Of a stretch of DNA of 64,000 bases, positions 51,981 through 61,116 are shown in pieces. Made by a program: the position numbers and the translations under genes. Every line of letters starts with the position of its first letter. Positions within the stretch are counted from its first letter, which is position 1. The notes beneath the pieces are model-generated. The model made no database searches and was not told the origin of the DNA. It worked only from the letters and a program-made list of their open reading frames with translations. The DNA is from Aliirhizobium wenxiniae (GTDB lineage Bacteria; Pseudomonadota; Alphaproteobacteria; Rhizobiales; Rhizobiaceae), in NCBI RefSeq assembly GCF_014201355.1, contig NZ_JACHEG010000007.1, positions 186,001-250,000 of the forward strand, given 5' to 3'.

Positions 51981-52880
51981 ATGAACGACTATAAAGCCCT
52001 CAAGATCTTTCTGCTCGCTGCCGAAAAGCGGAACTTCGCCCAGGTCGCCCGCGAACTGGACATGACGCCGGCGGCGGTGACACGCGCCATCGCGGCGCTG
52101 GAAACAGATCTCGGCGTCCAGCTTTTCGTCCGCACCACACGGCAGGTTTCGCTGACGACAGACGGCGCGATTTTTGCCGCACAGGTTCAGCCGGCGATCG
52201 AAGCGCTCGAAAATGCCCGCAAGGACGTGATGAACGCCCACAAGGCGGACGAGGGGCGGCTGCGGATCAGCGCTCCGACATGGTTCGGCAAGGCGGTGCT
52301 GCCGCCTATCCTTTCGGGTTTCAAGGAACGGTATCCGAAGATGAGTTTCGAGATCTCGCTCTCGGACGGTCTCGTCAACATCGTCGACGACGATTACGAT
52401 CTGGCGATCCGCATCTCGTCGCAACCTTCCGACAAGTTCACCATCTGGCGCAAGATCCGCGTCGTGCCGCGCATTCTGGTTGCCGCCCCCGGCAGCCGTT
52501 TCGTCGACATGCAGCATCCGAGCGAGCTTTCGCCCGATGACTGCCTTGCCTATAGCGGCGAAAGCCGTCGGGAGAACTGGGTTCTGTCGGATGGCGGATC
52601 GAGCATGACGATCTCGGCAGGCCGGGCCTTCAGCGCCAACAATGGCGAAGTGCTTGCCGACATGGCGGCCGATGGCGCCGGCGTTGCGATGCTGCCCGGC
52701 TTCCACATCGCCGAACATTTGAGGACCGGTCGCCTCGTTCATGTCCTGCAGGGCTGGGCGCCGCCGGAGCTCTGGCTGACGCTTTATTATCCACCCTATC
52801 AGGCCCTGCCACCACGCATCGCCTCCTTCTCGAAATTCTTCGAGGAACAGGTCGCGTCGCATATGGTCATGCTTGATTGA
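51981..52880 (+). CDS. LysR-family regulator, probable master of the four-site regulon
   Basis: 299 residues: N-terminal HTH (DYKALKIFLLAAEKRNFAQ ... TPAAVTRAIAALETDLG, quoted by ends) and LysR sensor domain. No Shine-Dalgarno sequence precedes the ATG because the operator abuts it; the mRNA may be short-leadered or start upstream. Divergent from the VOC dioxygenase gene. The same composite site lies before three other operons at 43.2, 45.4 and 48.9 kb, making this gene the best candidate for their shared regulator. Confidence 0.9.
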   Translation: MNDYKALKIFLLAAEKRNFAQVARELDMTPAAVTRAIAALETDLGVQLFVRTTRQVSLTTDGAIFAAQVQPAIEALENARKDVMNAHKADEGRLRISAPTWFGKAVLPPILSGFKERYPKMSFEISLSDGLVNIVDDDYDLAIRISSQPSDKFTIWRKIRVVPRILVAAPGSRFVDMQHPSELSPDDCLAYSGESRRENWVLSDGGSSMTISAGRAFSANNGEVLADMAADGAGVAMLPGFHIAEHLRTGRLVHVLQGWAPPELWLTLYYPPYQALPPRIASFSKFFEEQVASHMVMLD

Positions 52881-52899
52881 GAACCGGCCGACGGGCGGG

Positions 52900-54567
52900 C
52901 TAAATCCCCAGCCCGGCAGCGCGGGTGCGATGTACGCCTTGCGGCACGAAGGCGAACTGCTCTTTCAGGCCTAGAAGGTCGGCGGCGAGATGCAGCGTCG
53001 AAAGCCACATTTCGGTGCCCTGCAGGCTGGCCTCCTGGCCATCCGCAAAGGCGAAACCGGCTCCGGCCTGCCAGCGTTCCGGCGCGCGCAGGATGATGCT
53101 TTCGGACACGGCTTCCGCCTGGGCGCGCATGAAATCCGTCTGCTTGAGGCAAAGCCAGAGGGGGTGGATCGTATCGAGCAGATTGCAGGCGGTGTAGTTG
53201 TCGTCGGAAAAACCCTCATAATTCCGGTAATGGGTCAGAACCGAATTGATCGCCGCATCCGGATGCGGAACGGGCAAGCCGAATTGCGCATAGCTTCCGC
53301 GTGTGAGGCGATAAAACCCATTGATCGGCTGCAGAAGCCCCTGCTCCGCGGTCGGCCTGCCCCAGAGGCCGGTGGCGCGGTCGACATGGGTCGCCAGCCA
53401 TCCGAACAGAACCTCGCGTCCCCTCCCACTTTCGAAATATCGCGCATTGAAATAAAGCGCCGTGGCGATGCCATCGATACGATCGCCGCAGCGCCAGGCT
53501 CGGTTCTTCCACGGCAAAGCGTCCAGCCAGTCGCATAGGGAAACCGCATCCATCTCCGCACTGGCGATCGGGTATCTCGGCCTGGACCCAAGAACTTCGA
53601 GGGCATAACCGGCGGCAAGGACATTATAGAGGGAGAGGTTATCTTCCAGGACGGGTTGGGAAGGATCCGGGGGCGTAAAGGGATCGGGAAACAACCCGGT
53701 CTGCGGGTCCTGCATCGACTGCAGGCGATCGATGATCGCCTTCGCCTCGTCACCAGAAGGAGCCTCTCCAAAACCTGCGGCAATTTCTATCGCATCACAT
53801 TGATGCCGGACGCTCTCGCGGGCGGCACCATTCGCATCGGGAGAGACATAACCTTGAGACCGGCGATAGTGGCTCAAAACATCCCGCCACTGGCCTTCCG
53901 CCATGTCGCTAATCGCACGAAGCGCTTTTTCCACTTCGCCACGGCGGGATTTTGCAGCGATCGGCTTTTCGCCGCGGCGGCGGATAAGTTTTGCCGGCAC
54001 GCCGGCCATGATCGCCAGCGGCGGAACATCCTTGTTGACGACCGCGCCTGCCGCGATCACCGCGCCATTGCCGATCGTCACGCCATCGAGAACGACCGCA
54101 TTTGCGCCGATCCAGACATCGTCGCCGATGACGATGCCCTTGATCTCGTGCGGTTGATCATTGATGGGCGTATCGGGGTCATCGAACCCGTGATTGAAGC
54201 CGACGATCGAGACCAGCGAGGCAATACGCACGCCATCACCGCAGCGTACCTTTCCCGAGATGCAGGCATAGGCATTGACCGAGCAGTTCGAGCCGAGTTC
54301 GATATCTCCGCGAACCAGCGCATGGGCCGCGATCCAGGAACGGTGGCCGACAGTGAGCGACGTGGTGAATATACGGGCGTCTTCGGCGATATAGGCCGTG
54401 TCGGCAATCCGCGCATTGGCGGAGCGCGCAAGCTTCTGCTTCAATGCCCTCTGGCCGGCACTATCGGTTTCGGCCGGCTTGCGCTCCCAGGTCATGAATT
54501 CCAGCCGAGCCTTGCGATCCAGAACCGCCTCGTCAACATCGGAATCTTCGTGCATTGCGTGGGTCAT
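52900..54567 (-). CDS. Fusion: hexapeptide-repeat acetyltransferase + C-terminal alpha/alpha domain
   Basis: 555 residues. Residues about 35-205 form a left-handed beta-helix acetyltransferase: many hexapeptide repeats (IGDDVWIGANAVVLDGVTIG, GNGAVIAAGAVVNKDVP, given separately), the catalytic His in GFNHGF, and the usual exit GVPAKLIRRRGEKP. Residues about 215-555 are helical with repeated Trp/Tyr/His-rich helices (LCDWLDALPWKNRAW, GLWGRPTAEQGLLQPINGFYRL, NLLDTIHPLWLC) suggestive of an alpha/alpha toroid as in polysaccharide lyases or glycoside hydrolases. A ribosome site AGGA precedes the ATG. The gene is 56 nt from the SMP-30 gene in the same orientation. It may O-acetylate a uronic-acid saccharide; the second domain's role is unknown. 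Confidence 0.85.
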   Translation of the reverse strand: MTHAMHEDSDVDEAVLDRKARLEFMTWERKPAETDSAGQRALKQKLARSANARIADTAYIAEDARIFTTSLTVGHRSWIAAHALVRGDIELGSNCSVNAYACISGKVRCGDGVRIASLVSIVGFNHGFDDPDTPINDQPHEIKGIVIGDDVWIGANAVVLDGVTIGNGAVIAAGAVVNKDVPPLAIMAGVPAKLIRRRGEKPIAAKSRRGEVEKALRAISDMAEGQWRDVLSHYRRSQGYVSPDANGAARESVRHQCDAIEIAAGFGEAPSGDEAKAIIDRLQSMQDPQTGLFPDPFTPPDPSQPVLEDNLSLYNVLAAGYALEVLGSRPRYPIASAEMDAVSLCDWLDALPWKNRAWRCGDRIDGIATALYFNARYFESGRGREVLFGWLATHVDRATGLWGRPTAEQGLLQPINGFYRLTRGSYAQFGLPVPHPDAAINSVLTHYRNYEGFSDDNYTACNLLDTIHPLWLCLKQTDFMRAQAEAVSESIILRAPERWQAGAGFAFADGQEASLQGTEMWLSTLHLAADLLGLKEQFAFVPQGVHRTRAAGLGI

Positions 54568-54623
54568 CCGATTTTCCTGTTCATGCCTGCAGCATCAAGT
54601 TCAGTCTGCCGGAGCAACGGCGG

Positions 54624-55490
54624 TCAGCCCAGGATGACCTGCGGCTCGCTAACGCCGCGCACCGCAAGTTTGCGCTCGAAGGTCATGCCGGCCAGCGGTT
54701 CGGCTTCGCGTGCCTCGACGCTCATGCCCTGGCAGGCCGAGGTTGCAAAAAGGCTTTGCATATCCGCACCGCCGAAAGCCGGGCACGATATGCGCGTCGC
54801 CTCGAAATATTCGGCGGCGATTTCTTCTCCACTCTCCCATGCGTAACAGGCGACGCGACGCCCGCCCCACTGCGCGCTCCACAGGTTACCGGCGGCATCG
54901 ATCACCGCGCCATCAGGATTGAGGCCGGCCTCGGTCAGGTCGACGAACAGGTCCGGCTCGCCCGACGGCCAACCTTGCTCATCCAGCCGGACGCGCCAGA
55001 TCTTTTTCTGGCGGGTATCGGAGAAATAGGCGAGCGAGCGCTCGGCGTCGAAGCAAATGGCATTGGTGATGCTGATCTTGCCGAAGACGATGCGGAACTC
55101 GCCGCGCCAGTAACGCCATATCGCCCCGGCTTCCTGTTCCGAGCGCTTACCCATCGTGCCGATCCAGAAACCGCCATAGGGGTCGGCCCGCCCGTCATTA
55201 GAGCGCAGGCTTGGATCATGCGGGAATGCAGCCACAGACCCGCGTTTTCCCGACACAAGATTGAAGCTCGAAAGGCCGCTCTCTCCCGCAATCAGCAATT
55301 CATCGGTGGAAAGCCAGCCGGCCGCCGACACATTTTCATCGAACGCCCATTCAAGCGGCTTGTCGCCTTCCCGGCTCAGGAGCAGATTGTTGACGATATC
55401 GAACCAGAAAAACTGCTGACGCTGCGGATGCCAGAAGGCACCCTCTCCAAGTTCGCAACGACGCTGATCGAAAATATCATTCATGGGCAT
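54624..55490 (-). CDS. SMP-30/gluconolactonase-family lactonase
   Basis: 288 residues from MPMNDIFDQ, after GGGAGGA. Six-bladed propeller motifs: metal Glu in LGEGAFWHP, SNDGRADPYGGFWIGTMG, ITNAICFDAERSLAYFSDT, and LNPDGAVIDAAGNLWSA. Hydrolyses a sugar lactone, consistent with oxidation of a sugar in the surrounding locus. Shares orientation and probably transcript with the acetyltransferase fusion; divergent from the GntR gene at 55752. Confidence 0.9.
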   Translation of the reverse strand: MPMNDIFDQRRCELGEGAFWHPQRQQFFWFDIVNNLLLSREGDKPLEWAFDENVSAAGWLSTDELLIAGESGLSSFNLVSGKRGSVAAFPHDPSLRSNDGRADPYGGFWIGTMGKRSEQEAGAIWRYWRGEFRIVFGKISITNAICFDAERSLAYFSDTRQKKIWRVRLDEQGWPSGEPDLFVDLTEAGLNPDGAVIDAAGNLWSAQWGGRRVACYAWESGEEIAAEYFEATRISCPAFGGADMQSLFATSACQGMSVEAREAEPLAGMTFERKLAVRGVSEPQVILG

Positions 55491-55751
55491 GACGCCTGCA
55501 TCCTCCCGAAATGCTGCCGCGCATGTCATCATATGACTAAAATGGCTGCGCTCGATTTCGAGAGATACAGCAGACAAATACCTGCGTCCAGCCTTCGTTT
55601 TCCTCAACTTAAAAGCGTCAATTGGACGCAAAACCTCTGTAGATCGTCTTTCTGTGATTGATAATAATTGAAATTTGTCATACCTATTTAGGAAGCATGC
55701 GGATACGCCGGAAATCGGTTCGACTTATCCGCTGCATCGCGAGGAACAGCT

Positions 55752-56489
55752 GTGACGGTCCAGACCAAGGTTCGGCAAAAGGGACCGGGATCACTGGTTT
55801 CAAAAGTGGGGGCAAGCCTCCGGCACGCCATTTCGAGCGGCCAGTATTCGCCCGGGCAGAAATTGCCAAGCGAAGTGGAGCTGACCGAAACCCACAAGGT
55901 GAGCCGCACGGTCATTCGTGAGGCCGTTGCTGCGCTCAAATCGGATGGCATTGTCGAGGTCAGGCAAGGGGCGGGGATTTTCGTGCTCGATCCAGCCTTT
56001 CAGGTGACACCGGCCCGAACTGTCGACAAGGCACGCGTATCGTCCGATCTCGAAGTACTTGAAGTCCGCGCGCCTCTAGAAATCGAGGCGGCCGGCCTCG
56101 CCGCCGCGCGTCGCTCACCGGCGCAGGAAGAGGCCATCTTCGAATGTCACAGGCAGGTTCTGCGCTGCATCGAGGAGAATGAATCGATCCGCGAGGCCGA
56201 TCTGGCGCTTCACGTCGCAATCGCCGAGGCGACCAACAATCCGCTGTTTCGCCAGCATCTGGAATTTCACGGCACCGCCGTCATTCCTCAATCACGCCCA
56301 CTGCCGGACCCGGACTTTGCCGAACAGACCGCCTATCGCCGCCTGATCCACAAGGAACACGAGGCGATCGTCATGGCGATTTCCGATCGCGACGAAGAGG
56401 CGGCACGCAATGCCATGCGCGATCATCTGAGAGGCAGCCAGGCCCGCTACCGCGAACTGCTGCGTAACTCGCGCGCCATCCCCGGCTGA
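55752..56489 (+). CDS. GntR-family regulator (FadR/FCD subfamily)
   Basis: 245 residues beginning at a GTG behind GAGGAA. N-terminal winged HTH (SLRHAISSGQYSPGQKLPSE ... VSRTVIREAVAALKSDGIV, quoted by ends) and a helical FCD domain with the metal-site pattern typical of sugar-acid-sensing regulators (HVAIAEATNNP, KEHEAIVMAI). It lies in the centre of the polysaccharide locus, divergent from the lactonase and convergent with the F5/8-like protein, so it likely controls the locus in response to a uronate or sugar-acid intermediate. Confidence 0.9.
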   Translation: MTVQTKVRQKGPGSLVSKVGASLRHAISSGQYSPGQKLPSEVELTETHKVSRTVIREAVAALKSDGIVEVRQGAGIFVLDPAFQVTPARTVDKARVSSDLEVLEVRAPLEIEAAGLAAARRSPAQEEAIFECHRQVLRCIEENESIREADLALHVAIAEATNNPLFRQHLEFHGTAVIPQSRPLPDPDFAEQTAYRRLIHKEHEAIVMAISDRDEEAARNAMRDHLRGSQARYRELLRNSRAIPG

Positions 56490-56518
56490 TCTGCAGATCA
56501 ACCGGGAAACCAATCCCA

Positions 56519-57307
56519 TCAGCCTATATCACGACCCCAGACTTCGATCTGCGTCAATGCCGGGAAGGGCGACGGGTCTTCGGCCTTGATCAGGCTATGC
56601 AGCTTGACCCACTCGACCTGCTGCTCCTCGATCCGAAAGCTCTGCGCATTGCCGGTCTTGACCAGAGGAAAGCTGTGCACCGGCCCGCTCGAGAGCGTGA
56701 CGCTGGCATTTTCCCACCAGGCATCATGCGGGAAATCGGCACGCAGATAGAGCACGATCTCGTCGACCGTGACGGGCCGGCCGAACTCGACCGTCAGCTC
56801 CGCCGCCGGATCCATGTTGATGCCCCAGCTCGTATAGGGCCAGCGGCCATGATCATCATTGGCCTTTTCGCCATCGATGGCATTTCTCGCGGCAAACTGG
56901 GTCTCGCCGCGTGTCTGGACGTTTGCTTCCGCATGCGGAAACAGTGTCCTGTTGCCCTTGTCGTCCCAAGGATTGAGCGCGAGATTGCGGCGCTGCCCTA
57001 CCTCTTCCGGGCGGGCCTTGCGGACATGCAGGCGATGCAGCTCGCCTGTGAAAGCGCGGGGCGAATAGGGCGCGCGACGGATGTCGAACGGTACGGTCAG
57101 AGCGTAATCGGTGCCCTTCAGATAAACCAGCGTCGGGCTCATCGCATCATCGAGCGCAAGCAGGACATGCCCCGCTTCCGAGGCTTCGACAATCACATGA
57201 TCCCCATCTTCGTAGGCGCCGCGAAAGATCAGAAACGCCTCGTCGCTATTGGTCGCCTCAGCGCGCACCACGCCGCTTGCGCCGATCACCTTCAGTCTCA
57301 GTTCCAT
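56519..57307 (-). CDS. Protein with F5/8-type C (discoidin-like) carbohydrate-binding fold
   Basis: 262 residues, no signal peptide. Residues about 130-262 show the galactose-binding-like pattern: NAIDGEKANDDHGRWPYTSW, AAELTVEFGRPVTVDEIVLYLR, and a C-terminal ALTQIEVWGRD. The N-terminal half (HVIVEASEAGHVLLALDDAM) is a separate beta-rich domain I do not recognise. It begins behind GGAGGAC, 10 nt after the heparinase-like gene, so it is its operon partner and probably helps bind the same sugar. Confidence 0.82.
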   Translation of the reverse strand: MELRLKVIGASGVVRAEATNSDEAFLIFRGAYEDGDHVIVEASEAGHVLLALDDAMSPTLVYLKGTDYALTVPFDIRRAPYSPRAFTGELHRLHVRKARPEEVGQRRNLALNPWDDKGNRTLFPHAEANVQTRGETQFAARNAIDGEKANDDHGRWPYTSWGINMDPAAELTVEFGRPVTVDEIVLYLRADFPHDAWWENASVTLSSGPVHSFPLVKTGNAQSFRIEEQQVEWVKLHSLIKAEDPSPFPALTQIEVWGRDIG

Positions 57308-57317
57308 TCCGTCCTCC

Positions 57318-59105
57318 TCAGACGATCTGCAATTTCAGCTGCCTGCCGACAAGCGGAATGCGCAGCCGATAAATTTTCGAGGGCCACGAAATCGCCAGGC
57401 GTGCATCGTCGATCTCGATTGTCTCGATCTCGACCTCGCCGCCTCCCTCGATCTCGATGGATCCCAATTCGCCCACATGAACCGAGCCGCCGCGAAGGAC
57501 CGGCTCATCGCGGACCATCAGCGACAGTACGGCCGGCAGGTCTCCGTCGTGGACATCGGCGATCTCCACACCGCGGCCACGGCGCAGGTTGACCTTGCGG
57601 CGATAGGCGCGCAGCCTTGCCGTTTCCGGATAGGCGGGTGCGATATCGAGCGAGATTTCCGCAAGTTCGGCCGAAAATTCCGCCCGCATGTCGCGCGCGG
57701 CAAAAGCTGCGCCGTCCGACTGCATCACGTCACCAAATGTCGGAAGGTTGTGAAAGGCGGACTGAATCGTCCAGATTTCGTAACGTCGGGACGAAAAGGT
57801 TCTGGCCGTATAGGTCTCGACACCGACATCGATCAGGAACGGCTGGCCGTCCTTGTAGAGCGTGACGCTGCCGACATCGTTGTGATTGTGGCTTTCGCCG
57901 TTGTTGCCGCCCTTGACCGCCAGCGCGAAGCGATCGTCTCGCGCGATATAGAGGCCGATACCGGGATAGGAGGCATCGGCGACGGGTAGTTGCTCCGCTT
58001 GGGACAATGGCACCTTGGTTAGCAGTTCCTGAACGCGATACCAGAGATTCCATTCCTCGGGCAGGTGCGGCGTCTTGCTGGTCGCCCGATCCCCTGCGGC
58101 AAAGGCCGCCAGCGCATCCGATCCGACAGCCTTGCCGAACAGATATTCGCGAACCGTGCAGGGATCGATGACGGCGGCGGAATCGGCGAAATTGAAATAA
58201 TAGCGGCCATCCACATGCATATGGAGGATGTATTCCGCCATGTTGCGGATCTTCGGTGCGCTCCAGAGCGACGACATAGAGCCGGGTGCGACCGTATCGA
58301 GGATCGTCATGGCGCCGAACATGCAAAGTGCCGCGTGGCGATAATAGACCACGCCCTCCTCGCATGCACCGTCTTCGGCATAATCCTTGATGAAACAGTC
58401 GAGACTGCCGAGCGCCTTTTCCACGACACGGCGCTTCAATTCATCATCGGTATCGAGGCTGAAGGCCGAAAGCAGGACGTTCTGGGTGATCCAGGCCGTC
58501 CAGTTGTTCATCCGCTCCGCGCCATTGCCCATCCACCAGAAATGCGTGCCGAGATAGGGCTTGAGAATTCGAACATGCACTTCATGCTCGATGCGGCGTC
58601 GTATGATGGGACTTATCTGATCCAGCGGCCCGCCGAGGAGCGAGGCCACCGTGGCAAGCAACGCACCGGTTTCGGCGGCGAAGAGGTCGATGACCGGACG
58701 CTCGACATCCGGCAGGGGATGGCGCATGGCGCCGCGTTCATAGGAATTATGCGCCGGTAGCTGCCATCCGCTTTCTTCGCAGATCAGCATCACGCCATCG
58801 ACAATCGACGGCAGGAAACGGCCCTCGCCCTCGACCAGTTCGCCGAGCACAAGATCGTTCAGCATCCGCCGACGGGAGAAATACAAGGCCTCGAAATCCG
58901 CCCTGTTGCCCGTAATCGAGAACTGCCGGTAATCCTCGGCCGTGATCATCGACCAACTGCGACCGGATGCCGCTTCGGCATCCCTCAGCACATGCGCCTT
59001 CAATTCATCGGCGACGCCCCGCCATGCATTTCGATCATCAAACCGAGCACCGGGGAGAAACTCTGGGAAAACCGAAGGGATGTGCGCTGCAGCCTCGCAA
59101 AACAT
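57318..59105 (-). CDS. Heparinase II/III-family polysaccharide/oligosaccharide lyase
   Basis: 595 residues without a signal peptide. An alpha/alpha toroid N-terminal part (ERMNNWTAWITQNVLLSAF, AEDGACEEGVVYYRHAAL) is followed by the heparinase II/III-like beta-sandwich with the catalytic-type stretch GGNNGESHNHNDVGSVTLYKDGQPF (key residues N, H, H, D), given by its core SHNHNDVGS. Such enzymes break uronic-acid glycosides by beta-elimination, leaving unsaturated uronates for the GH88-type enzyme encoded at 61.1 kb. It starts behind AGGAGGAA and is divergent from the importer genes. The cytoplasmic location suggests it acts on imported oligosaccharides. Confidence 0.88.
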   Translation of the reverse strand: MFCEAAAHIPSVFPEFLPGARFDDRNAWRGVADELKAHVLRDAEAASGRSWSMITAEDYRQFSITGNRADFEALYFSRRRMLNDLVLGELVEGEGRFLPSIVDGVMLICEESGWQLPAHNSYERGAMRHPLPDVERPVIDLFAAETGALLATVASLLGGPLDQISPIIRRRIEHEVHVRILKPYLGTHFWWMGNGAERMNNWTAWITQNVLLSAFSLDTDDELKRRVVEKALGSLDCFIKDYAEDGACEEGVVYYRHAALCMFGAMTILDTVAPGSMSSLWSAPKIRNMAEYILHMHVDGRYYFNFADSAAVIDPCTVREYLFGKAVGSDALAAFAAGDRATSKTPHLPEEWNLWYRVQELLTKVPLSQAEQLPVADASYPGIGLYIARDDRFALAVKGGNNGESHNHNDVGSVTLYKDGQPFLIDVGVETYTARTFSSRRYEIWTIQSAFHNLPTFGDVMQSDGAAFAARDMRAEFSAELAEISLDIAPAYPETARLRAYRRKVNLRRGRGVEIADVHDGDLPAVLSLMVRDEPVLRGGSVHVGELGSIEIEGGGEVEIETIEIDDARLAISWPSKIYRLRIPLVGRQLKLQIV

Positions 59106-59330
59106 CGCTTCCTCCTGCCATCAAAACTGCGTGAGACATCGCCTATCATATGTATTTTGGCTTTTCTACAGAATTCATATTATCCATTTAGAAGTTGTTT
59201 GACCAATGTCGTGGATATGATATGTCGATCGTGGGAGGAGGCACGGAAGGCAGATCAATTTTTTGCCGTGCATCTGCGGATAGGCTCACGAAGAAGCACT
59301 GTCTGCGGCATCTTTTCTCGGAGGAGTATG

Positions 59331-60272
59331 ATGGCTAACTCTACCATTGCCGCCGGCGATACGCCGGTCGTGACGAGACGACGCAAGGTCGTGTCCAGAC
59401 GTCGCCGCAGGGTGCAGGACGCGCTCGTCGCCTATTCCTTCATTGCTCCGAATTTCCTTGGCTTTGCCGTTTTCACGCTCGGCCCGATCCTTTTTGCCTT
59501 CGTGCTGGCCTTCATGCACTGGGACGGCAGCAATGCCATGACCTTTGCCGGGCTGGACAATTTCTGGCGCCTGTTCGAAGACAAGGCATTTATCGACGCC
59601 TTCTGGAACACGATCATCTATACGGTGGTCTCGGTACCGGCGACGCTTGCCTGCGCGCTCGGCCTTGCCATCCTTCTGAACCAGAAAATCCTCGGTCGCG
59701 ATTTCTTCCGCACCGCGATGTTTTTCCCCTACGTCGCCTCGCTGGTGGCTGTGGCCGTCGTCTGGAACATGATCTTCAACCCGGAAATGGGTCCGGTGAA
59801 CATGCTTCTCTACACGCTCGGCCTCGATCCGAAGGACATGCCGGGATGGGCCGCCGACCGCCACTGGGCGATGGTCACCGTCATCCTGTTCGGCGTGTGG
59901 AAGAGCATGGGCTATTTCATGGTCATCTATCTGGCCGGCCTGCAGGGCATCAATTCCGAGCTCTATGAGGCCGCCGATCTGGATGGCGCCAATGCCTGGC
60001 AGAAGTTTCTCTACGTCACCGTGCCGCAGCTCGGCCCGACGACCTTCTTCGTCACCGTCATGCTGACCATCCAGTCCTTCAAGGTGTTCGACCAGATCTA
60101 CATGATCACGCAGGGCGGTCCCGGCACATCGACCCTCGTGCTTGTCTATCACATCTATAACGAGGCCTTCGTCTCCTGGGATCTCGGATATTCCAGCATG
60201 ATCGCGCTCGTCCTGTTCTTCCTCGTGCTGGGTATCACCGTCATCCAGTTCCGCCGCCAGAAGGAGGACTGA
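59331..60272 (+). CDS. Sugar ABC transporter permease (MalF/UgpA type)
   Basis: 313 residues from MANSTIAAG, directly behind GGAGGAG; an adjacent ATG at 59328 is too close to that site. Six membrane segments with the CUT1 permease loop EAADLDGANAWQKFLYVTVPQ (EAA...G). The N-terminal Arg-rich stretch is cytoplasmic. First gene of the importer/GH88 operon. No solute-binding protein gene is in view; it may lie past the right edge. Confidence 0.92.
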   Translation: MANSTIAAGDTPVVTRRRKVVSRRRRRVQDALVAYSFIAPNFLGFAVFTLGPILFAFVLAFMHWDGSNAMTFAGLDNFWRLFEDKAFIDAFWNTIIYTVVSVPATLACALGLAILLNQKILGRDFFRTAMFFPYVASLVAVAVVWNMIFNPEMGPVNMLLYTLGLDPKDMPGWAADRHWAMVTVILFGVWKSMGYFMVIYLAGLQGINSELYEAADLDGANAWQKFLYVTVPQLGPTTFFVTVMLTIQSFKVFDQIYMITQGGPGTSTLVLVYHIYNEAFVSWDLGYSSMIALVLFFLVLGITVIQFRRQKED

Positions 60273-60275
60273 GCC

Positions 60276-61112
60276 ATGCGTATTGCCGGCCAGAAACTCA
60301 CCGGGAAACTCGCCGCCATCTATGTGACGGTGATCCTGATCACCATCATCATGCTGCTTCCTTTCGCCTGGATGCTGTCGGCCTCGCTGAAACTGAGCAG
60401 CGAAGTCTTCGTTTTCCCGATCGAATGGATCCCGTCCAATCCGCAGTGGCAGAACTACGTCGATATCTGGACCAAGATCCCGCTGGCGCTGTTCATCTAC
60501 AACACGTCGAAGCTGACGATCATCGTCACGCTGATGCAGCTGTTTACCTCAAGCTTTGCGGCATATGCCTTTGCCAAGCTCGACTTCCCCTACAAGAACG
60601 CGTTGTTCCTGGGTTATATCGCCACGATCGCCATGCCCTGGCAGGTCTATATGGTGCCGCAGTTCCTGCTGATGCGCGAATTCGGCCTCAACAACACGCA
60701 TCTGGCGCTGATCTGCCTTCAAGCCTTCACCGCCTTCGGCGTGTTCCTGATGCGGCAGTTCTACATGTCGATCCCGACCGAGCTTTGCGAAGCGGCGCGT
60801 ATCGACGGCATGAACGAGTACCAGATCTGGGCCAAGATCATGCTGCCGTTATCCAAACCGGCACTTTCCACGCTGACGATCTTCACCTTCGTCACCACCT
60901 GGAACGATTTTCTCGGGCCGATGATCTACCTGACCAAGACCGAGCTGAAGACGATCCAGATCGGGTTGCGCATGTTCATCTCGCAGTATTCCGCCGAATA
61001 CGGGCTGATCATGGCCGCCTCCGTGGTGGCGCTGATCCCGGTCCTGATCGTCTTCCTGTCGCTGCAGCGCTTCTTCGTCGAAGGCGTCGCATCCTCCGGC
61101 CTGAAGGGTTAA
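60276..61112 (+). CDS. Sugar ABC transporter permease (MalG/UgpE type)
   Basis: 278 residues, six membrane segments, loop ELCEAARIDGMNEYQIWAKIMLP (EAA...G). It begins 3 nt after the first permease gene. Pairs with the upstream permease in a CUT1 sugar importer. Confidence 0.93.
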   Translation: MRIAGQKLTGKLAAIYVTVILITIIMLLPFAWMLSASLKLSSEVFVFPIEWIPSNPQWQNYVDIWTKIPLALFIYNTSKLTIIVTLMQLFTSSFAAYAFAKLDFPYKNALFLGYIATIAMPWQVYMVPQFLLMREFGLNNTHLALICLQAFTAFGVFLMRQFYMSIPTELCEAARIDGMNEYQIWAKIMLPLSKPALSTLTIFTFVTTWNDFLGPMIYLTKTELKTIQIGLRMFISQYSAEYGLIMAASVVALIPVLIVFLSLQRFFVEGVASSGLKG

Positions 61113-61116
61113 GTTC

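Noticed and set aside
55620..55751. Possible FadR-type operator TTGTCATACCTA before the GntR gene, and a vaguely similar CCATTTAGAAG at about 59.19 kb
   Set aside because: Similarity between the two sites is weak and symmetry poor; not enough to call a shared operator.
58992..59330. N-terminal extension of the sugar permease
   Set aside because: The frame is open, but the strong ribosome site GGAGGAG fits the ATG at 59331 and the extension has no family resemblance.
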